Source of the DNA: an uncultured Acetatifactor sp.
GTDB lineage: Bacteria > Bacillota > Clostridia > Lachnospirales > Lachnospiraceae
Direction: 5' to 3'
Length of the DNA: 64,000 nucleotides
Assembly: GCA_910578185.1 (NCBI GenBank)
Contig: CAJTPN010000009.1
Span: 1-64,000, forward strand
Under the pieces are notes generated by a model. That model did no database searches, was not told where the DNA came from, and worked only from the letters and a program-made list of their open reading frames with translations. Shown here in pieces: positions 32,010 to 40,601 of the stretch (the stretch's first letter is position 1; the number at the start of each line of letters is the position of its first letter). The translations under genes and the position numbers were made by a program.

Positions 32010-33764
32010 ATGGGAAAAAAAGAGAACTTGGTGAACAAGGCTGCGGCGGTGGGAGATATCATGAAAGAAAAGAAGGGTGTGAACCTGATCGTTAAGCTGA
32101 CGGCGGTGATCCTGGTGCCAATGGCAATACTGGTATTGTTTTCGATTCTTGCACTGAGCAACGTGGGAAACAGCACCGCGCGGAATCTGGCAGAGAAAGA
32201 ACTGGTCACCATGGAGTATATGATGGTGCGCAATCTGGCGATGGTGCCTGGAGAATATCATATCGAAGAGGGTCAGTTTTACATAGGGGACAAAATGCTC
32301 TCCGGCAGCGAAGGGCTGCTTGCCGTCTATAAGCAGAATACGGGTGTGGATACGGCAATTTTTATCGGTACAGGTGCGGTTGCGTCCAGTATTCAGGGGG
32401 ATACCAGTATAAGCGACAGACTAAGCGGCAGAGTGCTTGCCGGAGAAGAAGTCTTTGAACCCTCCATAAGGCTGGCCGGAACGGAGTACATGGCTTTTTT
32501 CGCGCCGCTGTACTTTGAGGGAAATGCTGATGCCATCGGGATTGTGATGGTGGCGCTGGAGGCGGAGAACACAAAGGGGATTTATAAAGGGGTCATTACA
32601 TCCAATATAATATTTATGATTGTGCTGGTGCTGCTGTTTTGTGTGATTGTGGGACTGGTGGTGATGTTGATTGTCAAGGCCCTGCTGTCAGTGGCAGGCA
32701 GTCTGGATCACGTGGCCGAAGGCAGACTTGACATGCGGATTTCCGGCAAGCTGCTCAACAGAAGAGACGAAGTGGGCAAGATTGCCCGGGCGGTTTACTC
32801 GGTGGTGGAGAGCTTTTCCAAGACCATTGCCAATATATTTAAGTCCATGAAGGATATGGATGAGTGCACCACCCAGTTTAGCGAAAACTTTGAGAGTATT
32901 ACTCAGTCCATCGACAATGTGAATATCGCAGTGACGGAAATTGCGGAGGGAGCCACCAAGCAGGCGGCGGACACCCAGAATGTCAGCGAGAGCATGAACG
33001 AGATGAACAAGGCGATTCATGCGGCTACGGAAAGCATCAGCGATCTGAGCGGCAGCGCGGATACCATGAAGAGAAATAATGAGATGGTGGAAGCCACATT
33101 GCAGGAGTTGGTGGATATCAGTGTGCGGGCCAGTCAGTCTGTGGATGAGGTTCAGAGACAGACGAACCTTACCAACGAATCGGTGCAGGGAATCCGGGCC
33201 GCTACGGATATCATTGCGGGGATTGCCAGCCAGACCAATCTGCTTTCCCTGAACGCAAGTATCGAGGCTGCAAGGGCAGGCGATATGGGCAGGGGATTTG
33301 CCGTGGTGGCAGAAGAGATTCGCGGACTTGCCGATCAATCCAAGGAGTCGGCGGATGAGATACGCGGAATTGTGGAAAATTTAATACGCAATTCTGGTAT
33401 AAGCGTGGAAATTATGGGCAGTGTGGTAGGAGAGATTGGTAAACAGAATGAAAAGCTTGGAGTGACGCGGAATGCGTTCGAGAGATTGAACAAGGAGATC
33501 GTCCGTGTGGTGCAGGCAATCCAGGCGATTTCCAGCCAGTTGGAAAATATAGAGAATTACAAAAACGGCGTTATGGAGAGTATTGACGGTCTATCCGAAG
33601 CCTCTCAAAATAATGCGGCCAGCACCGAGGAGACGGCGGCTACCATGGATCAGCTGGCAAGGATTGTGACGGAATGTAAGGAGGCCACGGGGGATCTGGT
33701 TCGCATTTCAGGCGATCTGGCGGAGAACGCCAAAAAGTTTAAATTGTCGGAAATAGGGCTGTAG
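32010..33764 (+). CDS. Transmembrane methyl-accepting chemotaxis protein
   Basis: 584 residues. A first membrane helix at about 27-50, an extracytoplasmic Cache-like sensor of ~140 residues (YKQNTGVDTAIFIGTG, then EYMAFFAPLYF), a second helix at about 192-225, HAMP (VAEGRLDMRISGKLLNRRDEVGKIA), and a signalling domain with tip IAGIASQTNLLSLNASIEAARAGDMGRGFAVVAEEIRGLADQS. It signals ligand occupancy to CheA/CheW. The single Cache fold is typical for small organic acids or amino acids, but the ligand is not known. A strong promoter and an AAGGAGAT ribosome binding site precede ATG 32010. It is a single-gene transcript with its own terminator. Confidence 0.93.
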   Translation: MGKKENLVNKAAAVGDIMKEKKGVNLIVKLTAVILVPMAILVLFSILALSNVGNSTARNLAEKELVTMEYMMVRNLAMVPGEYHIEEGQFYIGDKMLSGSEGLLAVYKQNTGVDTAIFIGTGAVASSIQGDTSISDRLSGRVLAGEEVFEPSIRLAGTEYMAFFAPLYFEGNADAIGIVMVALEAENTKGIYKGVITSNIIFMIVLVLLFCVIVGLVVMLIVKALLSVAGSLDHVAEGRLDMRISGKLLNRRDEVGKIARAVYSVVESFSKTIANIFKSMKDMDECTTQFSENFESITQSIDNVNIAVTEIAEGATKQAADTQNVSESMNEMNKAIHAATESISDLSGSADTMKRNNEMVEATLQELVDISVRASQSVDEVQRQTNLTNESVQGIRAATDIIAGIASQTNLLSLNASIEAARAGDMGRGFAVVAEEIRGLADQSKESADEIRGIVENLIRNSGISVEIMGSVVGEIGKQNEKLGVTRNAFERLNKEIVRVVQAIQAISSQLENIENYKNGVMESIDGLSEASQNNAASTEETAATMDQLARIVTECKEATGDLVRISGDLAENAKKFKLSEIGL

Positions 33765-33821
33765 GGCCAAAAGAGTGTCCATAAGATATAAGGGCATAAA
33801 TTTCAGGGAGATTTTACTGAG

Positions 33822-33859
33822 AAATACAGATGGGGTGCATACTCCGTCTGTATTTTTTT
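33822..33859 (+). terminator. Rho-independent terminator after chemoreceptor
   Basis: AAATACAGA at 33822-33830 pairs with TCTGTATTT at 33846-33854. The stem continues inward with wobbles to a four-base loop, followed by more T. Confidence 0.88.
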
Positions 33860-33919
33860 AAAATGGAAGGCTTCAGGGAACTTTTTTCTGATGAAGTCGT
33901 CTTTTTGTAGGAGAGAGCA

Positions 33920-34501
33920 ATGACGAAAGGAGGAGGCGCGTTGAAAGATACGGAAATACTGGATTTATATTGGGACAGGAAAGAGGAGGCGATTGTCGAA
34001 ACCCAGAAGGCGTATGGGGGTTACTGCTATAGTATCGCATGGCATATCCTTTATGATAAAGAGGATTCAGATGAGTGTGTCAATGATACCTGGCTGCGGG
34101 CCTGGAATGCAATTCCGCCTAATAGGCCCACGCGGCTTGGTTTATTTCTCGGAGCAATCACTAGGAATCTGTCTCTGGACAGGTGGAAAGGAAAACATAC
34201 TATGAAGCGTGGAAACGGTGAGATGATTTTGGCTCTGGACGAGTTGGCGGAATGTTTGCCGGATGTGCGCAACACGGAAGACATCGTGGAAGCTGCGGAA
34301 TTGGAAAGATTGATAAATCATTTCCTTCGTGGGCTTCCGGAAAAGGAATGCAGCGTATTTCTGCATCGATATTGGTATATGGAAGAATATAATACAATCG
34401 CGGGACGGTTTGGACTGAAGCTGAATACAGTAAAGACCTCGCTGTTCCGCACCAGGGCAAAACTTAGAAAATTTTTGGAGGAACAGGGGGTATCCGTATG
34501 A
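33920..34501 (+). CDS. ECF-type RNA polymerase sigma factor
   Basis: 193 residues with sigma region 2 (SIAWHILYDKEDSDECVNDTWLRAWNAIPP, then FLGAITRNLSLDRW) and region 4 (LPEKECSVFLHRYWYMEEYNTIAGRFGLKLNTVKTSLFRTRAKLR). ECF factors direct RNA polymerase to stress genes when their anti-sigma partner lets go. Two starts are possible: ATG 33920 with AGGAGAG upstream, or TTG 33941 with AAAGGAGGAGG upstream, giving 186 residues. The second start better matches family N-termini. The last bases overlap the next gene by four (ATGA), pointing to a sigma/anti-sigma pair. Confidence 0.9.
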   Translation: MTKGGGALKDTEILDLYWDRKEEAIVETQKAYGGYCYSIAWHILYDKEDSDECVNDTWLRAWNAIPPNRPTRLGLFLGAITRNLSLDRWKGKHTMKRGNGEMILALDELAECLPDVRNTEDIVEAAELERLINHFLRGLPEKECSVFLHRYWYMEEYNTIAGRFGLKLNTVKTSLFRTRAKLRKFLEEQGVSV

Positions 34502-35532
34502 GTAATCGTAATGATATTGTTAAAAGGCGGGAACAGGCTTTCAGGATTATGGAAGCGCTTTCGGGAGTGGATGAGGAATTGTTGGCCCGCAGTGACGGCG
34601 AGGGCGGGAACAAGGCCGGCTTGAAGACGCGCAGGTATGGGAAACCGATTTACCGCTACTTTGGAACATGGGCCGCAGTTTTATGTCTGGCGGTGACAGG
34701 CGCCGCAATATGGGCTAATTTGTGGTATCTTGGAGGGGGGATGGATCGCATGCCCAACAGCAGCGGTGGGCAGGGAATGTATGAAGAAGTAACTGATATT
34801 GCGGATATGGGAGGAGAGGGCAATCAGCCGAATCATTCTTTTGGGGCCAATTCCGGAGTACAGCAGGACGGTTCCAAGGAGGAATATGGGGGGAGCGGTC
34901 AGGCAGACGGTTTGAGGCCGGATCAGCAGCAGAATGGTCTCAAGGAGGAAAACAATGGGAGCAGTCAGGCGGACGATTTGACGCCGGAACGACAGCCGGA
35001 ACCATCCGAAGGGAAATTTGTTACGGAGGGAACGGGGCTGGAAGCTGGTTGGGCAAAGGTTACCCTGGAAGAAGCGGCGGATAAGGCAGCGGTGGGAAAA
35101 TATATCCCTCAAGATATCCCTGACGGCTATCGCTTTGAAAGCGCACGTTGGAATGCGGAGAAAGAACAGTTGTCGCTGTGTTTCCAGCGGGGAATGGATT
35201 CCATAATGCTTTTTGTTGGAAAAGCGGAGGAAGGCTGTGAGACAGTGGATGTGGGCAGGCCGGAGACATATGATGTAAGGCTGTATGAGATCCCATATGC
35301 AGAGACGGTTCCCGAGGAATACAGAGAAAGTTTTCTTTCACCGGTGTTTGCCTGGGAAACGTTTACACAGGAGATTGCGGAAAGCCGCATGTGCGTGTAT
35401 GGGGATGCAGGAGATACGGATACACCCAGGGGCGATTTCAGCATTCTTTTTTCCGATGGAATTCTTGTGCGATTTAGCGGAGAGGGGACGGCAGAGCAGA
35501 TCTGGGAAATGTTTTCTTCTATGGGGCTGTGA
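34498..35532 (+). CDS. Membrane-anchored anti-sigma-like protein with tandem 22-residue repeat
   Basis: 344 residues. A cytosolic N-terminus of ~60 residues (the likely sigma-binding part), one membrane helix at about 60-80, and a long low-complexity stalk rich in Gly, Gln, Asp and Ser. Within the stalk two copies of a 22-residue repeat lie at about residues 123-166 (66-base units at 34864-34929 and 34930-34995). A folded extracytoplasmic domain from ~175 resembles the DUF4367 kind often found after such sigma genes. Its start overlaps the sigma stop, so translation is coupled. The sensed signal is unknown. Its stop lies inside the terminator stem. Confidence 0.75.
   Translation: MSNRNDIVKRREQAFRIMEALSGVDEELLARSDGEGGNKAGLKTRRYGKPIYRYFGTWAAVLCLAVTGAAIWANLWYLGGGMDRMPNSSGGQGMYEEVTDIADMGGEGNQPNHSFGANSGVQQDGSKEEYGGSGQADGLRPDQQQNGLKEENNGSSQADDLTPERQPEPSEGKFVTEGTGLEAGWAKVTLEEAADKAAVGKYIPQDIPDGYRFESARWNAEKEQLSLCFQRGMDSIMLFVGKAEEGCETVDVGRPETYDVRLYEIPYAETVPEEYRESFLSPVFAWETFTQEIAESRMCVYGDAGDTDTPRGDFSILFSDGILVRFSGEGTAEQIWEMFSSMGL
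34864..34995 (+). repeat. Two tandem 66-base coding repeats
   Basis: Units 34864-34929 and 34930-34995 encode related 22-residue segments (QDGSKEEYGGSGQADGLRPD and QNGLKEENNGSSQADDLTPE, each plus two residues). They lie in the stalk of the anti-sigma-like protein; such units can gain or lose copies. Confidence 0.8.
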
Positions 35533-35552
35533 AAAACCAGCCCCGTTTTTTT
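35523..35552 (+). terminator. Rho-independent terminator overlapping the stop codon
   Basis: GGGGCTG (35523-35529) and CAGCCCC (35538-35544) form a perfect stem with seven T after one G. The left arm includes the last codons of the anti-sigma-like gene. Confidence 0.85.
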
Positions 35553-35557
35553 GGGGG

Positions 35558-36274
35558 TTATTGGAATTCATTTAGACTTGGTTCGTATTCGTTTTCATGC
35601 ATTCGGTAGCCGACGCCTATTTCTGTGAAAACATATTGGGGTTGGGCAGGATTCTTTTCGATTTTATGACGGATGTTTGCCATGTTGACGCGCAGAATTT
35701 GATTGTTGTTGTCTATGTAGGGACCCCAGATGGCGCTCATAATAAAGCGATAGGTCAGCACGCGCCCGGAGTTTGCAGCCAACAGGGTGAGAAGCTGATA
35801 TTCGACCTGAGTGAGATGAATTTCTTTCCCTTCCAGGAAGATCAATCTTTTCTCAAAGTGGATTTCCAAATCCAATGCCTTGTAGATCCTGTCGTAAGGA
35901 TTGCCGCGGCAATGGCGCAGGGAAGTGCGTATGCGCGCCATCAGTTCGGCGTTGCTGAAAGGCTTTGTGATATAGTCGTCGGCGCCCATATCCAGCGCCG
36001 TTACTTTATCCGTTTCCATGGTGCGTGCGGAGACCACAATGATGGGAGCCCGGTTCCAGAGACGGAGCTGTTGCAGTACATCATAACCGTCCATATCAGG
36101 AAGACCCAGATCCAATAATATGACATCGGGACACAGGGATGCGGCAAGGTTAAGGCCTTCCCTGCCGGTTAAGGCAGAGATGACATGATAGCTGTTTGCA
36201 CTAAGGAGCGTATTGATATAAGAGCAAATGTTTTTGTCGTCTTCGATCATCAAAACACTGATTCTGTTATTCAT
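35558..36274 (-). CDS. OmpR/KdpE-like response regulator
   Basis: 238 residues: a receiver domain with EDD at 11-13, phosphoacceptor Asp55 in LLDLGLPDMDG and the KPF lysine, then a winged-helix DNA-binding domain (HLTQVEYQLLTLLAANSGRVLTYRFIMSAIWG). It looks most like KdpE, which controls potassium uptake genes, but no kdpABC operon is in view, so the target is open. It overlaps the kinase gene upstream by four bases (ATGA), so the pair is co-translated. It faces the anti-sigma-like gene tail to tail. Confidence 0.88.
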   Translation of the reverse strand: MNNRISVLMIEDDKNICSYINTLLSANSYHVISALTGREGLNLAASLCPDVILLDLGLPDMDGYDVLQQLRLWNRAPIIVVSARTMETDKVTALDMGADDYITKPFSNAELMARIRTSLRHCRGNPYDRIYKALDLEIHFEKRLIFLEGKEIHLTQVEYQLLTLLAANSGRVLTYRFIMSAIWGPYIDNNNQILRVNMANIRHKIEKNPAQPQYVFTEIGVGYRMHENEYEPSLNEFQ

Positions 36275-37026
36275 ATGGCTTCCTCTTTTTGTTTGGGCAA
36301 TTTAAAGGTAAATTCCATGCCATTGCTGTGATTTCTGGCGGTCAAAACTCCTTGATGGGCCTCCAGAATGGCCTTGCAGGTAATCAGCATAAGGCCGGAT
36401 CTTTTGTGCGTGTCCATTGTCCGGGGGGAGGTACATGCCAGACTGCCTAACAGGCTGTTCAGGATGTCTTCCGGGATATGATCTCCATAATCTTTGATCA
36501 CAAAGGAAACGGTGTTTCCCATGTCCTCTATTTTTATTTCCACGGGTTCCGTCTCGGCGGAACAGTTTAGGGCGTTCTCCAACAGGTTAAGGAGCACCTG
36601 TTCAATCAGTGCGGCGTCCATGGGCAGAAAGATATAAGATTCCGGAATCTTGACATGGACCGTGCGGTTTGGATGATGTTTTTTCAGTTTTTCCAGCGCT
36701 TCTCCCACGACCTCTTCCAAAAGCTCTTCCTTTACATGGATATCAGGGTCTTCCTCTCTGACCCTAGTGATGGCCAGCAGGTTGTCCACCATACTCATCA
36801 GACGCTCCGAATTCTCATGAATCTGGGCCACGCTTCCTATTTTTTCGTGCGCGCTTAACAGTTCCCAGTTTTCCTGCAAGGTCAGACTTCTTCCGATGAT
36901 ATTTGCCAGCGGGGTGCGCATATCATGGGAGATGGCGCAGTATAAACTTGAGAAAATATGTTCCCTGCATGATGAATCCATGAGGGGCTGTCTGGTTTTC
37001 TGGATACTGTTCGTTGTGTTTGCCAT
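36271..37026 (-). CDS. Soluble KdpD-like histidine kinase core
   Basis: 251 residues: a short unconserved head, the H-box YCAISHDMRTPLANIIG with His34, an N-box LLNLLENALNCS, and a G1-like KDYGDHIPEDI. The G2 box is weakened to KRSGLMLITCKAI, where GxGLGLxI is usual. There is no membrane segment and none of the USP/KdpD sensor domains, so this equals only the last quarter of KdpD. It must be controlled by a partner or by cytosolic signals. The start has GGGAGGAATAAAAA upstream. A 5' leader of about 225 bases from the promoter at 37259 precedes it. Confidence 0.82.
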   Translation of the reverse strand: MANTTNSIQKTRQPLMDSSCREHIFSSLYCAISHDMRTPLANIIGRSLTLQENWELLSAHEKIGSVAQIHENSERLMSMVDNLLAITRVREEDPDIHVKEELLEEVVGEALEKLKKHHPNRTVHVKIPESYIFLPMDAALIEQVLLNLLENALNCSAETEPVEIKIEDMGNTVSFVIKDYGDHIPEDILNSLLGSLACTSPRTMDTHKRSGLMLITCKAILEAHQGVLTARNHSNGMEFTFKLPKQKEEAI

Positions 37027-37035
37027 TTTTTATTC

Positions 37036-37287
37036 CTCCCTCTTCCGGCAGTATCGTCCTGCCAGAACCCTGTACGCTGTCCGTAAATGCTCTGCGTGTC
37101 CGTATACGATGACATTCCGTCAAGTGCAGGAGCCGTCATAAGTGCCTTTGGGTAAATGCGCCTTGGGGCCGTACACAATGGGGCATGTATGGACAGATAC
37201 CGACTTAATCTGTGCTTGACATTTTTACTGACAGGCAGCGATATCACCTATCGTTCCTATTATAGCGATTTTCTTTCCAAAAGACAA
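37036..37287 (-). promoter_or_regulatory. Promoter and long structured leader of the KdpDE-like pair
   Basis: Minus-strand -35 TTGTCT (37287-37282), 17 bases, -10 TATAAT (37264-37259). Transcription would start near 37252, leaving ~225 untranslated bases before the kinase start. The leader ends in a hairpin (TTCTGGCAG ... CTGCCGGAA, 37060-37036) just ahead of the ribosome binding site. No known riboswitch class was recognised. Confidence 0.55.
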
Positions 37288-37404
37288 TAACATGCGCATA
37301 AAGAAGGTGTTAAGATGTCAAAATTGGCAACAAAGCAGCCTTTCCTTTTGTCGTCAGGGAAATCAGGTGGGTTATAAACACTGCGCCGCAGGGAGCATAG
37401 GAGC

Positions 37405-38322
37405 TCAGATTGGAGTCCAGCGTCCCGACGCGCCGCAGGGAAGAGAGAGTCCGCTTTCTTCTACAGGAAGCCCGATTTCATCTGATATCACATGGCCCCC
37501 GAAACGGCCGGCTACAGTGCGGTTTATCAAATAGGAAAGGACAGCGGGCTGCAGCCCCGTGGTATAGGAATTCAGCAGGAAAAACAAAGGATGTTGGGAG
37601 AGGAGCTGTGCTGACAATTCCAATAGGGACCAGATGCCTTCCTCCATTTTCCATACTTCTCCCTTGGGACCTCTTCCGTAAGACGGCGGATCCATGATGA
37701 TGCCGTCATATTTACTGCCCCGCCGTATCTCCCGCTCCACAAATTTAACGCAATCGTCCACCAGCCAGCGGATAGGCGCGTTCTCCAGGTGGGAGGCGGC
37801 CGCGTTTTCTTTTGCCCAGCCCACCATGCCCTTTGAGGCGTCCACATGGGTGACGTGTGCTCCGGCTGCGGCAGCCGCCAGGGTAGCGCCGCCCGTATAG
37901 GCAAAAAGATTTAGAATTCTTGCGGGATTTTGAGAGGGGCGTTTGGCATTCTTTATTTGGGCGTAAATCCATTCCCAGTTTACCGCCTGTTCCGGAAAAA
38001 GGCCGGTGTGCTTAAAATGGAAGGGCTTCAAATGAAAGGTCAAAGGGATTGCCGGTTCTGCGGCGCCGCCCAGAGAGGCCCCGTTTAATTCGTAGCGTAT
38101 GCTCCACTCTTGGGGAAGGCTGATAAATTCCCATTCGCCGCCTCCCTTTGCGCTTCGGTGATAATGTCCGTTTTTGTTTTTCCATCCGCCGTGGGTGTGG
38201 GGGGTATTCCATATTACCTGAGGGTCGGGGCGGACCAGTATATACTGCCCCCATCGCTCCAGCTTTTCGCCGTTAGAAGTGTCCAGTACCTGATAATCTT
38301 TCCAATGATCTGCGATCCACAT
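37405..38322 (-). CDS. SAM-dependent methyltransferase, RlmI/RlmK-like
   Basis: 305 residues. The core is a Rossmann methyltransferase: NLFAYTGGATLAAAAAGAHVTHVDAS binds S-adenosylmethionine, and IIMDPPSYGRG is the D-P-P-[SY] motif of rRNA base methyltransferases related to RlmI and RlmK. The N-terminal ~100 residues are beta-rich (RWGQYILVRPDPQVIW). It lacks the PUA domain of RlmI, so the exact RNA target is open. The start at 38322 is supported by AAAGGATACTACT. It lies upstream of and divergent to the ribosomal operon, in its own transcript. Confidence 0.82.
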   Translation of the reverse strand: MWIADHWKDYQVLDTSNGEKLERWGQYILVRPDPQVIWNTPHTHGGWKNKNGHYHRSAKGGGEWEFISLPQEWSIRYELNGASLGGAAEPAIPLTFHLKPFHFKHTGLFPEQAVNWEWIYAQIKNAKRPSQNPARILNLFAYTGGATLAAAAAGAHVTHVDASKGMVGWAKENAAASHLENAPIRWLVDDCVKFVEREIRRGSKYDGIIMDPPSYGRGPKGEVWKMEEGIWSLLELSAQLLSQHPLFFLLNSYTTGLQPAVLSYLINRTVAGRFGGHVISDEIGLPVEESGLSLPCGASGRWTPI

Positions 38323-38454
38323 AGTAGTATCCTTTCTATATTAATATGATAATAATTTATTCTAACATATCCGGAGGAAATTGTGGGAAAAAATGTGATC
38401 AAAGCCCCTGGCGGCTCCGTTATATGGAAAAATGAAAAAAATTTAAAAAAACTG

Positions 38455-38483
38455 TTGCAAAGTCAGGAATTACCATGTATACT
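38455..38483 (+). promoter_or_regulatory. Promoter of the S10-spc ribosomal operon
   Basis: TTGCAA (38455-38460), 17 bases, TATACT (38478-38483), in an A-rich stretch. The leader then runs 255 bases to rpsJ. Confidence 0.75.
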
Positions 38484-38489
38484 ATTAAC

Positions 38490-38746
38490 TGCTGTGGCAT
38501 GATAGCTGTGAAGCGTGAGGTTGCATTTCGTCAGAGATGACGGTATGGTTTTTCCGTGGAGCGAATGTCAAGTTAGAAAACTGACGACAAGTCACTGTAC
38601 CTAATGAGCGTCTACGAAATGTAGAAACGACGTGTGAAGACGGAATGGAGAAGGTTGCGTGAGAATTCAGGACACACACGGGAGAGTGTACAGTCACCGC
38701 TTGTCGTACTTAGAAGTGAAAGTGCGAAAAGGAGGCGACTTTTTTT
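38490..38746 (+). ncRNA. Structured 5' leader of the S10 operon
   Basis: Long-range pairing is clear: ACGACAAG (38584-38591) with CTTGTCGT (38700-38707), and ACTGTAC (38594-38600) with GTACAGT (38688-38694). Inside it lies TCTAC/GTAGA (38611-38625). Upstream a CGTCA-GAGA-TGACG hairpin is found at 38529-38542. No T-run follows. By analogy with other ribosomal leaders it is probably the binding site of one ribosomal protein for autoregulation; which one cannot be told. Confidence 0.65.
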
Positions 38747-39067
38747 ATGGCAAGTCAAGTAATGAGAATCACATTGAAGGCTTATGAGCATCAGTTGGTT
38801 GATGCATCTGCAAAGAAGATCATCGAAACCGTAAAGAAGACCGGATCGGAGGTAAGCGGTCCCGTACCTCTTCCCACCAAGAAAGAGGTCATCACAATTC
38901 TGAGAGCCGTACACAAGTACAAGGATTCCAGAGAGCAGTTTGAACAGAGAACTCACAAGAGACTGATTGATATCATTGCACCCACCCAGAAGACAGTCGA
39001 TGCGCTGCAGAGACTGGAGATGCCTGCAGGTGTGTACATTGACATAAAAATGAAAAACAAAAAGTAA
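38747..39067 (+). CDS. rpsJ: Ribosomal protein S10
   Basis: 106 residues, normal length, with LKAYEHQLVDASAKKIIETVKKTG at the start and the HKYKDSREQFEQRTHKRLIDI loop that reaches into the 30S head. It also takes part in transcription antitermination with NusB. ATG 38747 follows AAAGGAGGCGAC. First gene of the operon, directly after the folded leader. Confidence 0.98.
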   Translation: MASQVMRITLKAYEHQLVDASAKKIIETVKKTGSEVSGPVPLPTKKEVITILRAVHKYKDSREQFEQRTHKRLIDIIAPTQKTVDALQRLEMPAGVYIDIKMKNKK

Positions 39068-39270
39068 AACCTCTACTTAGACGTATGAACACAGGTGTGG
39101 GTTTCGGCGCACACCCCGGGTCAAGGCCCGGCGGTCACGGGGAAAATCGGAAAACGGTTAGATTCCCGGCGCAACGGTGATCGGGTGGTCCGCTATGTAG
39201 AAGAAGCCGTCGGATGTCCTTGAGACGGAGGACGGCGCGACAATGCCGGACAGGCAGAAAGAGAGGAAAC
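39068..39270 (+). other. Structured 200-base gap between rpsJ and rplC
   Basis: Unusually long for this point in the operon. It can fold into GGTGTG/CACACC (39094-39115), CCGGG/CCCGG (39116-39131) and GCCGTC/GACGGC (39206-39236), the last enclosing GTCC/GGAC. No open frame with a ribosome binding site was convincing. It may be a second regulatory RNA in the operon. Confidence 0.5.
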
Positions 39271-39954
39271 ATGAAGAAAGCAATTTTGGCAACAAAGGTC
39301 GGAATGACCCAAATCTTCGCCGAAGATGGTACGATGATTCCTGTGACCGTACTTCAGGCAGGTCCCTGCGCAGTTCTTCAGGTCAAGACCATGGAGAACG
39401 ATGGCTACAATGCAGTACAGGTAGGTTTCGTTGACAAGAAAGAGAGAATTGTCAACAAAGATGCCGGCGGCAAAAAGGAAGTCATCCACAGGCACGGCGC
39501 AAACAAGGCTCAGGCAGGACACTGCAAGAAGGCAGGCGTAAGCGCGAAGAGATATATCAGAGAGTTCAGATTTGAGAATGCCGGGGAGTACAACCTGGGC
39601 GCAGAGATCAAGGCAGATATTTTTGCGGAGGGAGATAAGATCGACGCTTCCGCAATTTCAAAGGGAAAAGGGTTCCAGGGCGCCATCAAGAGATTCGGAC
39701 AGCACAGAGGACCTATGAAGCACGGTTCCAAGTTCCATCGTCATCAGGGTTCCAACGGAGCGTGTTCTTCCCCCAGCCGTGTGTTTAAGGGCAAGGGAAT
39801 GCCTGGCCATATGGGCTGTGTAAAAGTTACTATCCAGAACCTTGAGGTGGTGAAGGTGGACGCGGAAAAGAACCTGCTTTTGGTGAAGGGTTCCGTGCCC
39901 GGGCCGAAGAAGGGCCTGGTGACCATCAAAGAAACCGTCAAGGTAGAAAGCTAG
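39271..39954 (+). CDS. rplC: Ribosomal protein L3
   Basis: 227 residues. It opens MKKAILATKVGMTQIF and has the central extension loop with KGFQGAIKRFGQHRGPMKHGSKFHR that reaches the peptidyl transferase centre. ATG 39271 follows GAGAGGAAAC; an in-frame start at 39214 would lie in the structured gap and is not credible. Slightly longer than E. coli L3, as in many Firmicutes. Confidence 0.97.
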   Translation: MKKAILATKVGMTQIFAEDGTMIPVTVLQAGPCAVLQVKTMENDGYNAVQVGFVDKKERIVNKDAGGKKEVIHRHGANKAQAGHCKKAGVSAKRYIREFRFENAGEYNLGAEIKADIFAEGDKIDASAISKGKGFQGAIKRFGQHRGPMKHGSKFHRHQGSNGACSSPSRVFKGKGMPGHMGCVKVTIQNLEVVKVDAEKNLLLVKGSVPGPKKGLVTIKETVKVES

Positions 39955-39980
39955 TATAGTGCGAAAGGAGGGCCAATCAG

Positions 39981-40601
39981 ATGGCGAACGTAACTGTTTA
40001 TAATATGGAAGGCAAGGAAGTCGGCACGATCGAGTTGGATGACGCCGTGTTTGGTGTGGAAGTGAATGAACATCTGGTGCATATGGCAGTTGTGCAGCAC
40101 CTTGCAAATAAGCGTCAGGGGACGCAGAAGGCAAAGACGCGTTCCGAGGTGTCCGGCGGCGGCAGGAAGCCCTGGAAGCAAAAGGGAACCGGCCATGCAA
40201 GGCAGGGTTCAACCAGAGCGCCCCAGTGGAAGGGCGGCGGCGTGGTGTTTGCTCCCGTTCCCAGGGATTATTCGTTTAAGATCAATAAAAAGGAAAAGAG
40301 GGCGGCATTAAAGTCCGCGCTTACCAGCAAGGTTCAGGGCGGAAACCTTATCGTTGTGGACGAACTGAAGCTTGACGAGATTAAGACCAAAAAATTTGTT
40401 GCGGTGATGAATAATTTAAAGGTTCAAAAGGGCCTGGTGGTTATCGCCGAGAACGACGCAAACGTGGTATTGTCCGCAAGAAATGTGGAGGACGTTGACA
40501 CCGCTGTGGCAAACATGATCAATGTATATGATATTATGAAGGCAAAGACGGTAGTTCTGACCAAGGATGCCGTGGCAAAGATTGAGGAGGTGTATGCGTA
40601 A
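39981..40601 (+). CDS. rplD: Ribosomal protein L4
   Basis: 206 residues with the conserved exit-tunnel loop GGGRKPWKQKGTGHARQGSTRAPQW region. In E. coli L4 also represses the S10 operon by binding its leader, so it is a candidate for the leader at 38490; this is analogy only. The ribosome binding site AAAGGAGGG precedes ATG 39981. The stop overlaps the rplW start by one base. Confidence 0.98.
   Translation: MANVTVYNMEGKEVGTIELDDAVFGVEVNEHLVHMAVVQHLANKRQGTQKAKTRSEVSGGGRKPWKQKGTGHARQGSTRAPQWKGGGVVFAPVPRDYSFKINKKEKRAALKSALTSKVQGGNLIVVDELKLDEIKTKKFVAVMNNLKVQKGLVVIAENDANVVLSARNVEDVDTAVANMINVYDIMKAKTVVLTKDAVAKIEEVYA

Noticed and set aside
36882..37247. Minus-strand frame overlapping the kinase start
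   Set aside because: No ribosome binding site, no similarity, and it runs through the leader and into the kinase in another phase.
37036..37287. c-di-AMP (ydaO) riboswitch before the KdpDE-like pair
   Set aside because: Expected because of the potassium link, but the conserved core sequence is not visible.
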